Part shown: in pieces, positions 17,741 to 26,447 of the stretch
Position numbering within the stretch: the stretch's first letter is position 1
Layout: each line of letters opens with the position of its first letter
DNA from: Streptomyces sp. NBC_01429
Lineage (GTDB): Bacteria > Actinomycetota > Actinomycetes > Streptomycetales > Streptomycetaceae
Direction of reading: 5' to 3'
Length of the DNA stretch: 64,000 nucleotides
Assembly (NCBI RefSeq): GCF_036231945.1
Contig: NZ_CP109599.1
Coordinates: 4,124,501-4,188,500, forward strand
The notes under the pieces: generated by a model
The model's input: the letters and a program-made list of their open reading frames with translations, nothing else
Told to the model about the DNA's origin: nothing
The model's database searches: none
Position numbers and translations under genes: made by a program

Positions 17741-19240
17741 TCAGCTGGTCCGCAGGCCCGCCATCCACGTCTCGACCTCGTCCGACCGCCGCGGCAGCCC
17801 GGCCGACAGATTCCGGTTGCCGTCCTCCGTGACGAGGATGTCGTCCTCGATCCGGACGCCGATCCCCCGGTACTCCGCCGGTACGGTCAGATCGTCGGCC
17901 TGGAAGTACAGCCCCGGCTCGACCGTCAGGCACATCCCGGGCTCCAGCGTCCCGTCCGCGTACGCCTCCCGGCGGGCCGCCGCGCAGTCGTGGACGTCAA
18001 GGCCGAGCATGTGGCCCGTGCCGTGCAGCGTCCAGCGGCGCTGGAGCCCCAGCTCCAGCACCTTCTCGACCGGGCCCTCCAGCAGGCCCCACTCGACGAG
18101 CTTCTCGGCGAGCACGCGCTGCGAGGCGTCGTGGAAGTCGCGGTACTTCGCGCCGGGCCGCACCGCAGCGATGCCGGCCTCCTGCGACTCGTACACCGCG
18201 TCGTAGATCTTCCGCTGGAGGTCGGTGTAGTGGCCGTCGATCGGCAGCGTGCGCGTGACGTCGGCGGTGTAGAGGGTGTGCGTCTCCACGCCGGCGTCGA
18301 GCAGCAGCAGGTCGCCCCGGCGCACGTCGCCGTCGTTGCGTACCCAGTGCAGGGTGGTGGCGTGCGGTCCCGCCGCGCAGATCGAGCCGTACCCGATGTC
18401 ATTGCCCTCGACGCGGGCGCGCAGGAAGAACGTGCCCTCGATGTAGCGCTCGCTGGTCGCCTCCGCCTTGTCGAGGATCCGTACGACGTCCTCGAAGCCC
18501 CGGACGGTCGAGTCGACGGCCTTCTGGAGTTCGCCGATCTCGAACTCGTCCTTCACCGCGCGCGCCTCGGAGAGGTATACGCGCAGCTCCTCGTCGGTCT
18601 CGGCGGTGACCTTGTCGGTCAGCGCGGCTTCGACGCCGGCGTCGTGGCCCCGTACGTTACGGACCCGGCCCGTGGCCTCCTTCAGCGCGGCGGTCAGCTC
18701 CCGGACGTCCTTGGCGGGGATGCCCAGCAACTGCTCGGCCTCGGTCAGCGAGTGCCGGCGGCCGACCCACAGCTCGCCCTGGCCGTCGAGCCAGAACTCG
18801 CCGTTCTCCCGGTTGGAGCGCGGCAGCAGGTAGACGGTCGCTTCGTGGCCGTCCTGGCCCGGCTTCGGCTCCAGGACCAGGACGCCGTCCTGCGTCTGGT
18901 CGCCGGTGAGATAGGCGTACTCGGTGGAGGCGCGGAAGGCGTACTCGGTGTCGTTGGAGCGCGTTTTGAGATTGCCCGCGGGGATCACCAGGCGCTCGCC
19001 CGGGAAGCGCGCGGAGAGCGCGGCGCGACGGGCGGCGGTGTGGGACGCCTGCGCGATCGGCTCCAGGCCGTGCAGCTCGGTATCGGCCCAGCCGGACTTC
19101 ATGTTCTCTGCGAGCTCATCGGACACGCCCGGGTACAGACCGTTCTTCCTCGGCTTGATCGGTGCTTCTTCTGTCTCAGGGGTCTCCGCATCCGGGATTT
19201 CCGGCGTATCCGGGGTTACCGGGGTGAGCTCCTCAGCCAC
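17741..19240 (-). CDS. pepP: Xaa-Pro aminopeptidase (M24B, aminopeptidase P)
   Basis: Metallopeptidase of 499 residues removing N-terminal residues before proline. The N-terminal aminopeptidase-P domain precedes a pita-bread catalytic domain with its metal ligands in DAGVETHTLYTADVTRT, HGTGHMLGLDVHD, LTVEPGLYF and RIEDDILVTEDG. The first 30 residues are a Pro/Glu/Thr-rich tail not typical of E. coli PepP. Monocistronic by spacing. Confidence 0.93.
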   Translation of the reverse strand: MAEELTPVTPDTPEIPDAETPETEEAPIKPRKNGLYPGVSDELAENMKSGWADTELHGLEPIAQASHTAARRAALSARFPGERLVIPAGNLKTRSNDTEYAFRASTEYAYLTGDQTQDGVLVLEPKPGQDGHEATVYLLPRSNRENGEFWLDGQGELWVGRRHSLTEAEQLLGIPAKDVRELTAALKEATGRVRNVRGHDAGVEAALTDKVTAETDEELRVYLSEARAVKDEFEIGELQKAVDSTVRGFEDVVRILDKAEATSERYIEGTFFLRARVEGNDIGYGSICAAGPHATTLHWVRNDGDVRRGDLLLLDAGVETHTLYTADVTRTLPIDGHYTDLQRKIYDAVYESQEAGIAAVRPGAKYRDFHDASQRVLAEKLVEWGLLEGPVEKVLELGLQRRWTLHGTGHMLGLDVHDCAAARREAYADGTLEPGMCLTVEPGLYFQADDLTVPAEYRGIGVRIEDDILVTEDGNRNLSAGLPRRSDEVETWMAGLRTS

Positions 19241-19441
19241 GGCTTCTTCTCCTTATATGACTACAACAATGGGCCATCTTTTCCATCGTATGCGCGAGGG
19301 GAAGGGGGACCCCAGGACCGCTGGACCCCTGGCCGGTCGGACGCCGGACGATCGGCCAGCCGGACAGCCCGGCAGTCGGACGATCGGACAGCCGGACGAT
19401 CGGATGGTGAGCCTGTCGGCCCGTAGGCAGGCCGGTCGGGT
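19241..19441. repeat. Spacer with CCGGACGATCGG-type repeats
   Basis: The 201-bp spacer between the phosphatase-like gene and pepP contains at least six degenerate copies of GGACGATCGG or GGACAGCCGG (19340-19415). No gene is visible. Confidence 0.6.
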
Positions 19442-21259
19442 TCAGTCGAAGCGGGCGGCCAGCAGCACGATGTCGTCTCCGCAGTCGTCCCCACGGCGGC
19501 CGGCTCCCTGCGCCGGCTCCGGCAGCAGCCCGCGCAGTACGTGGTCGGCGATGGCCCCCGGATCCCGCCTGGCGGCGGCGGGCACGCTCGCCGCCGCCGC
19601 GTGCAGCCGGGCGAAGGCGCGGTCCATGGGCTCGCCGGTGCGCCGCAGCAGTCCGTCCGTATAGAGCAGCACCGTCTCGCCCGGTGCGGGCGACACCACC
19701 ACGCTCGGCGCCTGCCAGCAGCTGAGCACGGTGAGCGGCGCGGACAGGGACGTCTCGACGAACTCGGTGCGCCGGTCCCCGACGATCAACGGCGGCGCGT
19801 GCCCCGCCCCGGCCAGCACGATGCGGCGCCGGTCCGGCTCCGCGTACGCGAAGAGCGCGGTGGCGGTACGGGCCGGTTCGGTCAGCCGCAGCAGCAGCTC
19901 CAGATCGGAGAGTACGGCGACGGGGTCCTCGCCCTCCATCACGGCGTACGCCCGCAGACAGGCGCGCAGCCGCCCCGAGGCGGCCACCGCGCCGGGCCCG
20001 GAGCCGCTCACCGAGCCGACCGCCAGGCTCAGGGCGCCCTCGGGCAGCGGCAGCGCGTCGTACCAGTCGCCGCCGCCGAGCGGACCCGTGCGGTGGCGCG
20101 CGGCGAGCTGTACGCCGGGCACCCGGGGCAGCAGGCTGGGCAGCAGCTCCTCGGCGAGGGCGGTCATCCGCGTACGGGCCCGGTGCAGCTCCACCATCCG
20201 GGCGAGCTGCTCGCCCGCGTACCGGGTGTAGAGGCTGACGAGATGGCGCTGCCGTTCGGTCGGCTCGGCGGGTTCGTCGTACAGCCAGATGACGGCGCCG
20301 AGTTGTTCGGGGGGCGGGGTGGCCGCAGCTCTTCCCGGGCCCGTACCGGCGGCCGTGTCCGCGGTGGCTCCGACGGCTCCAGCGGCTCCGACGCTGCCTC
20401 TGCTGCCCGTACTGCCCGTACTGCCCGTGTCTCCCGTGCTTCCCGTACCTGTCCCCGCTGCCTCTTCCTCTGTTCCCTCCTCTGTTCCCGCCTCTGTCTC
20501 CTGCGTCGCCGCCGAGGCCGCGGTCTCGGCCATGCCGGTCAGCGGTACGGCGTAACTGGCGCCGTAGCCGAGCCGGGCCGCGACCTCGCGTTCGCGCGGG
20601 TCCAGGTCGGGCAGGGCGAGCAGATCGGGGACGCACACCGGTTCGGGGACGCCGCCGGGTTCCGGCCGTCCGGCGGTGCCGGGGTACCCGGTGGTCGCCG
20701 CGTGCCCGTTGACCCCGGTGCACTCGGTGCACTCGGCGTACCGATGGGCCCCGGCGAACAGCGCGCCGTACGAGGTGACGTGGCGCGGCACGGTCTCCAG
20801 CTGGCCGAGATCGGCGTGCGAGAGACCGAGGCCGAGCGTGGTGACAGGGCCCAGCCCGTCGGCCGGTTCGAGTACGACCAGCCCCCGGCCCGCCCCCACC
20901 AGGGCCGCGCCGGCCCGCAGAAGTTCATGGAGTACCGCGTCCAGGGAGCGGATTCCGGCCAGCCGCTCGGTGAGCTCATGGAGGGTGGTGAGATCGGAGA
21001 CCCAGCCGGCCAGCCGGTCCTGGATGAACGCGACGGGAGCGACGGGCAGGTCGTCGAGCGGCGGATCAGTGTGGGCGGGAGCGGGTACCAGGGCATCGAT
21101 TCCAGCCACTTTCGGCATGTGTCGGGCGCTCATGGCAGCCGACTTTGCGACCGGTGCGTTTCGCTCAATAGCATCGCGAACCCCCATGTCATTCCGCTCA
21201 TTCTGCGCGGCCGTCAGTGCATCCACATGTACACGCACACCGGATGTAATGTCCAGCAT
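19442..21259 (-). CDS. SpoIIE/PP2C-like protein, possibly catalytically impaired
   Basis: About 605 residues. A GAF-like region (about 100-300) contains a Glu/Gly/Thr low-complexity insert. A C-terminal SpoIIE-type phosphatase domain shows GGGDWYDALPL, LLYTDGLLRR and DDIVLL. The motif normally GDVxGHG reads VGSVSGSG, so the Asp that bridges the metals and the following His are both Ser. Start is uncertain: ATG 21259 (MLDITSG) is chosen on remembered homologues, and ATG 21188 (MGVRDAIE) is an alternative. Divergent from the Prim-Pol-like gene. Confidence 0.8.
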   Translation of the reverse strand: MLDITSGVRVHVDALTAAQNERNDMGVRDAIERNAPVAKSAAMSARHMPKVAGIDALVPAPAHTDPPLDDLPVAPVAFIQDRLAGWVSDLTTLHELTERLAGIRSLDAVLHELLRAGAALVGAGRGLVVLEPADGLGPVTTLGLGLSHADLGQLETVPRHVTSYGALFAGAHRYAECTECTGVNGHAATTGYPGTAGRPEPGGVPEPVCVPDLLALPDLDPREREVAARLGYGASYAVPLTGMAETAASAATQETEAGTEEGTEEEAAGTGTGSTGDTGSTGSTGSRGSVGAAGAVGATADTAAGTGPGRAAATPPPEQLGAVIWLYDEPAEPTERQRHLVSLYTRYAGEQLARMVELHRARTRMTALAEELLPSLLPRVPGVQLAARHRTGPLGGGDWYDALPLPEGALSLAVGSVSGSGPGAVAASGRLRACLRAYAVMEGEDPVAVLSDLELLLRLTEPARTATALFAYAEPDRRRIVLAGAGHAPPLIVGDRRTEFVETSLSAPLTVLSCWQAPSVVVSPAPGETVLLYTDGLLRRTGEPMDRAFARLHAAAASVPAAARRDPGAIADHVLRGLLPEPAQGAGRRGDDCGDDIVLLAARFD

Positions 21260-21752
21260 TGTCCCGATGCGACAGCGGTTATCTGCGGGAGATCCGCCGG
21301 GTATCCGTGGAGTTCTGAGCTTGGCCGAAAAATGACCTGCCTGACTGGGTTTTGCGATCGACTGAGGGCGCTTGACTGGGGGATCCTCCAGGGCCGGGCT
21401 CGTGTACGGCTCGGGTGGAGCGTCATTCCGAACGTGATGGGTACGTAAACGGTGACGGACAGGGGCAGTTGCGGCCGCCCTGGAACCTGGCGGCGGGACC
21501 GGGCGTCTTAACCGCCGTAGGCCACGCCCCATCCCCCGGAGTGGCGAGAAAAGTACAGCGGGACAGCAGCGGGACAGCAGCGGAACAACAAGCGCCACGC
21601 GCACGCCATCCCTCGCCACACGTTCAATGAAGACAGACCGCGATCGATTCAGGGACGGTGCGACGCGCCGTGGAGCTGAAGGGCCTGGGTCTGTCCGTGC
21701 CATGCGCGGGGGCGGCCGAACGTCGGACACGCGCGCTGATGTAAGTCTGAAG

Positions 21753-21857
21753 TACGCACCGACGCACGCACGCACCGACGCACGCAACGAACTACGCACC
21801 GATGTACGCACCGTTATGCACGTCAACGCACGTCAGGGCATGTCTGCACGCGATGTA
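21753..21857. repeat. TACGCACCGACGCACGCA-type direct repeats
   Basis: Full 18-bp copies at 21753-21770 and 21793-21810 (with GAT GTA variation), a 16-bp copy at 21771-21786, and partial relatives down to about 21857. They sit between divergent genes, so they could be regulator sites. The rest of the 675-bp gap (21260-21934) shows no gene. Confidence 0.7.
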
Positions 21858-21934
21858 CGCACAGTGAAGTGATGCACACACATGGTGTCAGTGTCATGTG
21901 GACCTCGGCGTTCAACGGAAAGGAACGAGCGCTC

Positions 21935-22621
21935 ATGCGCGAGATCCCCGGAAGGCGACGCAGGCTCTGGTTCCGGCGCAACGGACGGCGGCCTGGCCAG
22001 CTCGAAGCGGCGCTCACCTGCGCCACCGCGTGGAACTGGCCCGTACTCCCGGGCGCCGGGCTCAAGACGGCCGGCGGGCGCGGAACACGTGGGCAGGGCT
22101 GTTCCTGTCCGGACCCGGAATGCGTCGTACCCGGCGCGCACCCCTTCGACCCGGGGCTGCTCGCGGCGACCACCGACGCGCGCATGGTGCGCTGGTGGTG
22201 GAACAACCGTCCCACCGCGCCCATCGTCCTGGCCACCGGCGGTAGCGCCCCCTGCGCGGTGAGCCTGCCGGCCGTCGCGGGTGCTCGCGCGCTGGTGGAG
22301 CTGGACCGGATGGGGATGCGGCTCGGGCCGGTCGTGGCGACGCCCACGCGCTGGTCGCTGCTGGTCGCTCCGTACACCCTCGAACAGCTCGGCGAGCTGC
22401 TCTACAGCAAGGACTGGGTGCCCAGTTCGCTCAGGTTCCACGGCGAGGGCGGCTATCACGTACTGCCGCCGTCCGAGGCCGCGGGCGGGCAGGTGCGCTG
22501 GGAGCGGGCTCCGCTGAAGGACTCCGCGGCGCCCTGGCTGCCGGATGTCGAGGCCGTCGTCGACGCGCTGGTCGAGGCGAGCACCGGAGCGCCGGACGGG
22601 GGCAGCAGGCTCGCGTACTGA
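21935..22621 (+). CDS. Prim-Pol-like (bifunctional DNA primase/polymerase N-terminal type) protein
   Basis: 228 residues. ALTCATAWNWPVLPGAGLKT and the CxC motif GCSCPDPECVVPGAHPFDPG resemble the primase-polymerase domain of actinobacterial replication proteins. The helicase part of those proteins is absent. The usual catalytic acidic residues are not clear to me, so activity is open. ATG 21935 is preceded by AAAGGAAC. It ends at a strong hairpin about 160 bases downstream. Confidence 0.75.
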   Translation: MREIPGRRRRLWFRRNGRRPGQLEAALTCATAWNWPVLPGAGLKTAGGRGTRGQGCSCPDPECVVPGAHPFDPGLLAATTDARMVRWWWNNRPTAPIVLATGGSAPCAVSLPAVAGARALVELDRMGMRLGPVVATPTRWSLLVAPYTLEQLGELLYSKDWVPSSLRFHGEGGYHVLPPSEAAGGQVRWERAPLKDSAAPWLPDVEAVVDALVEASTGAPDGGSRLAY

Positions 22622-22779
22622 CGGGGCAGGGGCGCGTACGGACGCAATGCGCCGGGGCGCTGCGGGGGCTGGGGAGTGTGTCGGGGGAGTGCGAGGGGCG
22701 CGTGACGGGCGCGTGCGGCACAACTCCCGGCCCCCGGCGTCCTGTTGGCTGTGCCGGGGGCGCACCCGGGAACGCGAAC

Positions 22780-22819
22780 GCCCGGTCGCTGGCGACGGGG
22801 GATGCACCAGCGACCGGGC
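22780..22819 (+). terminator. 13-bp perfect hairpin
   Basis: GCCCGGTCGCTGG (22780-22792) pairs perfectly with CCAGCGACCGGGC (22807-22819) around a 14-base loop, between two converging genes. Confidence 0.8.
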
Positions 22820-22828
22820 TTCTAGAAC

Positions 22829-23135
22829 CGTAACAAGAGATCGGCGGTTAGCAAATTCGATCCGGTGTATTCGGACAACGAATTACTTGCCGGTAAGGCA
22901 AGGTGTGACAGGTATCACTGAGCCGGCTGAACTACCGCCGACCTACCGATGAACCTCTGAAGGCTTGTGACACTCGGCCCTCAGGGCGCCGGGCTTCACG
23001 TCCTGGGCTCGTCACGCCCGCCCCGGCTCGTCACGTTCCCAGGCTCTTCACGCCCGTCCCCGCTCGTCACGCCCCCCCGGGACTCTTCACGCCCCCCGGG
23101 ACTCGTGACGTCCCCAGGCCCTTCACGCCCAGCTG
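22829..23135. other. Convergent spacer with small hairpins and GCTCGTCACG repeats
   Basis: The first 130 bases are less G+C-rich than the surroundings and contain two small hairpins, TCCG/CGGA (22861-22875) and CTTGCC/GGCAAG (22886-22902). From 23000 the sequence is a run of degenerate CTCGTCACGCCC or CTTCACGCCC units. No open frame stands out. Confidence 0.5.
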
Positions 23136-24101
23136 TCAGCTGAGCGTCACCTGCCGGTTGGTGAGCCCGCCGCGTGCCCTGCGCTCGTCGCCGGTCAGCG
23201 GAGCGTCGGTCGCGAGCGCCGCCGCCAGCCGCTCGGCGAACTCCGCCGCCGGCTTCTCGCACTCCTCGGCGCCCATGCCGCTGGGCAGGTCCCACACCGG
23301 CACGGTGAGTCCGTGCGCCCGGAAGGAGCCGACCAGCCGGGTGCCCTCGCCGAGGCCCGACGTACCCGCCGCGTGCAGCCGCGCGAGCGCGTCGAGCAGC
23401 TTCTCCTCGGGGTACGGCATGACCCAGCGCAGGTGGTTCTTCTCCGGCGTCTCGCACCAGTACGCGGCGTCCGTGCCGGAGAGCAGGGCGGTCGGGATCG
23501 CGGCGGCGTTGGCGCGCTCCAGGGAGGCGGCCACGTCGGCCGACGCGTTCTCCGCGTCCGGCACCCAGAACTCGAACCCGGGGTGGATGACCGGCGTGAA
23601 CGCGGCCTGCGGGTCGAGCAGGTCCTGAAGCCGCGGACCGTCGGCCTCCACCCGGTGCGCGGCGACGGGGCTGCCCGGCTCCGCTACCAGCGCACGCCGG
23701 AGCGTATCGGCGAGGTCCCGGCTCAGATCGCCGGACGAGGTGTCGTTCTGGAGCGCGAGCAGTACGGAACCGTCGTCGCGACGCAGCGCCGGCCAGGCCA
23801 TCGGCAGGACGGTCGCGAGGGTCACGGACGGTACGCCTTCGGGCAGCCCGTCCTTGAGGGTCAGCTCGACGGTCGCGGCGGGCACCAGCTCGCGCAGCGC
23901 GACCCAGTCGCACTCGCCGGCCAGACCCTCGAAGGGGCGCTGGATCAGCTCGGTCACGGCGTGCGCGGCGGCGCGCCCGTGACAGGCCTTGTAGCGGCGG
24001 CCCGAACCGCACGGGCAGGGCTCACGGGCCCCTACCACCGGAACCGGTCCGTCCGTGAGCTGAGGCTTCGCGGCCTTCGTCTGGGGGCGCTTCTTGGCCA
24101 T
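23136..24101 (-). CDS. DUF5926-like protein with SEC-C zinc motif
   Basis: 321 residues, function unknown. After a basic start (MAKKRPQTKAAKPQL) comes a SEC-C motif, EPCPCGSGRRYKACHG, a zinc-binding module also found at the end of SecA. The rest is a single soluble domain conserved in actinobacteria, as far as I recall (DUF5926). ATG 24101 follows GGGAGAAG at normal spacing. Confidence 0.82.
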   Translation of the reverse strand: MAKKRPQTKAAKPQLTDGPVPVVGAREPCPCGSGRRYKACHGRAAAHAVTELIQRPFEGLAGECDWVALRELVPAATVELTLKDGLPEGVPSVTLATVLPMAWPALRRDDGSVLLALQNDTSSGDLSRDLADTLRRALVAEPGSPVAAHRVEADGPRLQDLLDPQAAFTPVIHPGFEFWVPDAENASADVAASLERANAAAIPTALLSGTDAAYWCETPEKNHLRWVMPYPEEKLLDALARLHAAGTSGLGEGTRLVGSFRAHGLTVPVWDLPSGMGAEECEKPAAEFAERLAAALATDAPLTGDERRARGGLTNRQVTLS

Positions 24102-24278
24102 GTTGTGGCTTCTCCCGGTAGCGGCGATGCGGTGTCGGCGCGAGCCTAGTGCTTCGCGGGAACGGCCCGCCGCGCGGCGGGCCGACGCTGTCGCGGGTAC
24201 GGGCCGTACGCACGGCGGCCAGGCGCCCCGGGATCCCCAGGCGCGGCGGTACCTGTTACCCGTACTCGCACCAGCACT

Positions 24279-24338
24279 CGTACCTGTGCCCGTACCTGTG
24301 CCCGTACCTGTGCCCGTACCTGTGCCCGTACCCGTTGC
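24279..24338. repeat. 12-bp tandem repeat CGTACCTGTGCC
   Basis: Four perfect copies (24279-24326) followed by degenerate ones, upstream of the SEC-C gene. Confidence 0.85.
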
Positions 24339-24383
24339 CCGCGCTCGTTGCCCGCGCTCGTGCCCGTACTGGCGCAGCCAACC

Positions 24384-24511
24384 GGCCCCGCCTGGTGCCG
24401 ACCAACCGACCAACCGGCCCCGCCTGGTGCCGACCAACCGACCAACCGGCCCCGCCTGGTGCCGACCAACCGACCAACCGGCCCCGCCTGGTGCCGACCA
24501 ACCGGCCAACC
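24384..24511. repeat. 32-bp tandem repeat, four copies (VNTR-like)
   Basis: Units begin with GGCCCCGCCTGGTGCCGACC at 24384, 24416, 24448 and 24480. The first three are identical and the fourth decays into an ACCGGCCA microrepeat. Units abut with no spacers, so this is not a CRISPR. Confidence 0.9.
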
Positions 24512-24539
24512 GGCCAACCGGCCACCGCGCCGACCGTCC

Positions 24540-25169
24540 TCACCCGGCGTCGTCGAACGCTCCCGCGAAGCCCAGTCCGTCGAGCCCGTCCAGTCCGTCG
24601 AGCGCGCTGATGCTGTCGAGCCGGCCCATGCCGCCGATGTCGTCCAGGTCCTCCATGCCGTCGAGCCCGTCGATGCCGTCCAGCCCCGCGAGCCCGGGAC
24701 CCGTGACGCGCGTAGCGAAATCATCACGCCGATGGCCATCCGTGAGGACCGCCCAGACCGTCACCTCACCGGAAGCGCTGTCCCGGACGCCCCAGTCCTG
24801 CGCGAGGGACGTGATGATGTTGAGCCCGCGCCCGCCTCTGGCCGTCACCGACGGTGTGGCCGGAATGGGCCGGGTCGGACCACCACCGTCCGTCACCTCG
24901 ACGGTCAGCCGGCCCGTCTTGTCCACGCGCCACGCGGCGCGGATGTCGCCGTCACCGATTTCCGCGTGCCCCAGCGGCCTGCCGTGCCGACAGGCATTGC
25001 TGAGAAGTTCGGAAAGGATCAGTACGGCATCGTCGACCACCGCGTCCGAGACCCCGCTGCGGCTCAACTGCTCCCGCATCCGGTGCCGTGCTCTGCCCAC
25101 GCCCGCAGGGCCATGGGGAACGGCCATGCTCGACGACGCGGGCACTTCCTGTGCCACCACAAACGCCAC
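24540..25169 (-). CDS. HATPase_c regulatory ATP-binding protein with Leu-Asp-Gly repeat tail
   Basis: 209 residues. GHKL ATPase boxes are LSELLSNACRHGRP (N), VTDGGGPTRP (G1) and ARGGRGLNIITSLA (G2), as in RsbW-like anti-sigma kinases. The last 55 residues are a near-repeat of LDG, IDG and LDD units. GTG 25169 has AAGGAGG eight bases upstream. Its stop lies close to the VNTR. Partner protein not visible nearby. Confidence 0.83.
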   Translation of the reverse strand: MAFVVAQEVPASSSMAVPHGPAGVGRARHRMREQLSRSGVSDAVVDDAVLILSELLSNACRHGRPLGHAEIGDGDIRAAWRVDKTGRLTVEVTDGGGPTRPIPATPSVTARGGRGLNIITSLAQDWGVRDSASGEVTVWAVLTDGHRRDDFATRVTGPGLAGLDGIDGLDGMEDLDDIGGMGRLDSISALDGLDGLDGLGFAGAFDDAG

Positions 25170-25340
25170 CCCCGAGACCTCCTTCGCCCCACGCCACGGT
25201 GTGGATGCCCCAACGGCCTGGGCCGGAAACCGGCCGGAGGGAGGCCATTGACGCACTCGTCGCGACGGAACCCGGAATGAACGCGCCGGGGCACCTCCCG
25301 TCACCGTCCGCGACAGCGCGCCGGACGATGTCGGCCGAGG

Positions 25341-26150
25341 TCAGACAGTGCGTCCGAGCTGGGTGAGCACCTGTTTGGGCCGGTTGGTGATGATCGCGTC
25401 CACACCGAGGCGGACGCAGAGATCGACGTCCTCCGGCTCGTTCACCGTCCAGACGTGGACCTGGCGGCCCGCCCGGTGCAGCCGGGCGATGTAACCGGGC
25501 TGGTTCCGTACGATCCGGATCCCGGGCCCCGCGATCTGCGCGCCGGCGGGCAGCCGGCCGTCGCGCGCCCGGGGGGAGACGAACTGCATCAGGTAGACGG
25601 TCGGCAGCTGGGGCGCGGCGGAGGCGATCCGGTGCAGCGAGCGCGCGGAGAAGCTCATGATCCGTACGGCAGACTCGCCCGGGGCGTTCGCCGGCGGAGT
25701 GTCCAGCCCGAAGCGCCACAGCAGCTGCACCAGCCGTTCCTCCACCTGACCGGCCCAGCGGGTGGGGTGTTTGGTCTCGATGGCGAGCTGGACGGGGCGG
25801 CCGGCGTCAGCGACCAGTTCGAGCAGCCGCTCCAGCGTCAGTACGGAGGTGAACTCGGGATCCCGCCAGTCCGGGCTCTCCTCGCTGTCCTTCCAGGAGC
25901 CGAAGTCGAGCGCCGCGAGATCGGCCAGCTCCAGGGCCGAGACGGCGCCACGTCCATTGGAGGTGCGGTTCACCCGCCGGTCGTGGACGCAGACCAGATG
26001 TCCGTCCGCGGTGAGCCGTACGTCGCACTCAAGCGCGTCGGCACCGTCCTCGATGGCTTTCATATAGGCAGCCAGGGTGTGCTCGGGCGCGTCCTCCGAC
26101 GCTCCGCGGTGGGCGATGACCTGGATACTGCGCTGTCGTGCTTGAGTCAC
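25341..26150 (-). CDS. Glycerophosphodiester phosphodiesterase
   Basis: 269-residue TIM-barrel enzyme releasing glycerol-3-phosphate from glycerophosphodiesters. Signatures are AHRGASEDAPEHTLAAY (catalytic His, Arg and Glu) and LECDVRLTADGHLVCVHD (metal-binding Glu and Asp, catalytic His). No signal peptide, so probably cytoplasmic. Confidence 0.92.
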   Translation of the reverse strand: MTQARQRSIQVIAHRGASEDAPEHTLAAYMKAIEDGADALECDVRLTADGHLVCVHDRRVNRTSNGRGAVSALELADLAALDFGSWKDSEESPDWRDPEFTSVLTLERLLELVADAGRPVQLAIETKHPTRWAGQVEERLVQLLWRFGLDTPPANAPGESAVRIMSFSARSLHRIASAAPQLPTVYLMQFVSPRARDGRLPAGAQIAGPGIRIVRNQPGYIARLHRAGRQVHVWTVNEPEDVDLCVRLGVDAIITNRPKQVLTQLGRTV

Positions 26151-26447
26151 CGCGCCATGGTGTCATCGTGTCGGGGTAGGCGAGTGGGACAAGTGAGAGA
26201 TGGACGGGTGATGGACGGGTGAACGATGGGCGTTCATCAGCCCGTCGTCGCGGAGTGCGTGCGTTATGTCCGTAAATAAAGGTTGGCGGGCCAGATACAC
26301 AGCTCCTGCTTACAGTGGCCTGACGCGCTGTGGGAAAAGCTGACCGCAGAGACTTGCCGGACACTTGCACCGCGACACCTGCACAGCGCGACAGCCGAAC
26401 AGCGGAACTCTTGCCGAAGACTGATGTGGAACCGAGGAGAAAGAGCT

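Noticed and set aside
21935..22621. Replication gene of a second integrated plasmid
   Set aside because: It is a short Prim-Pol-like protein in conserved chromosomal order with no integrase, tra gene or att repeats around it.
24384..24511. CRISPR array
   Set aside because: Units are head-to-tail with no unique spacers and no cas genes are nearby.
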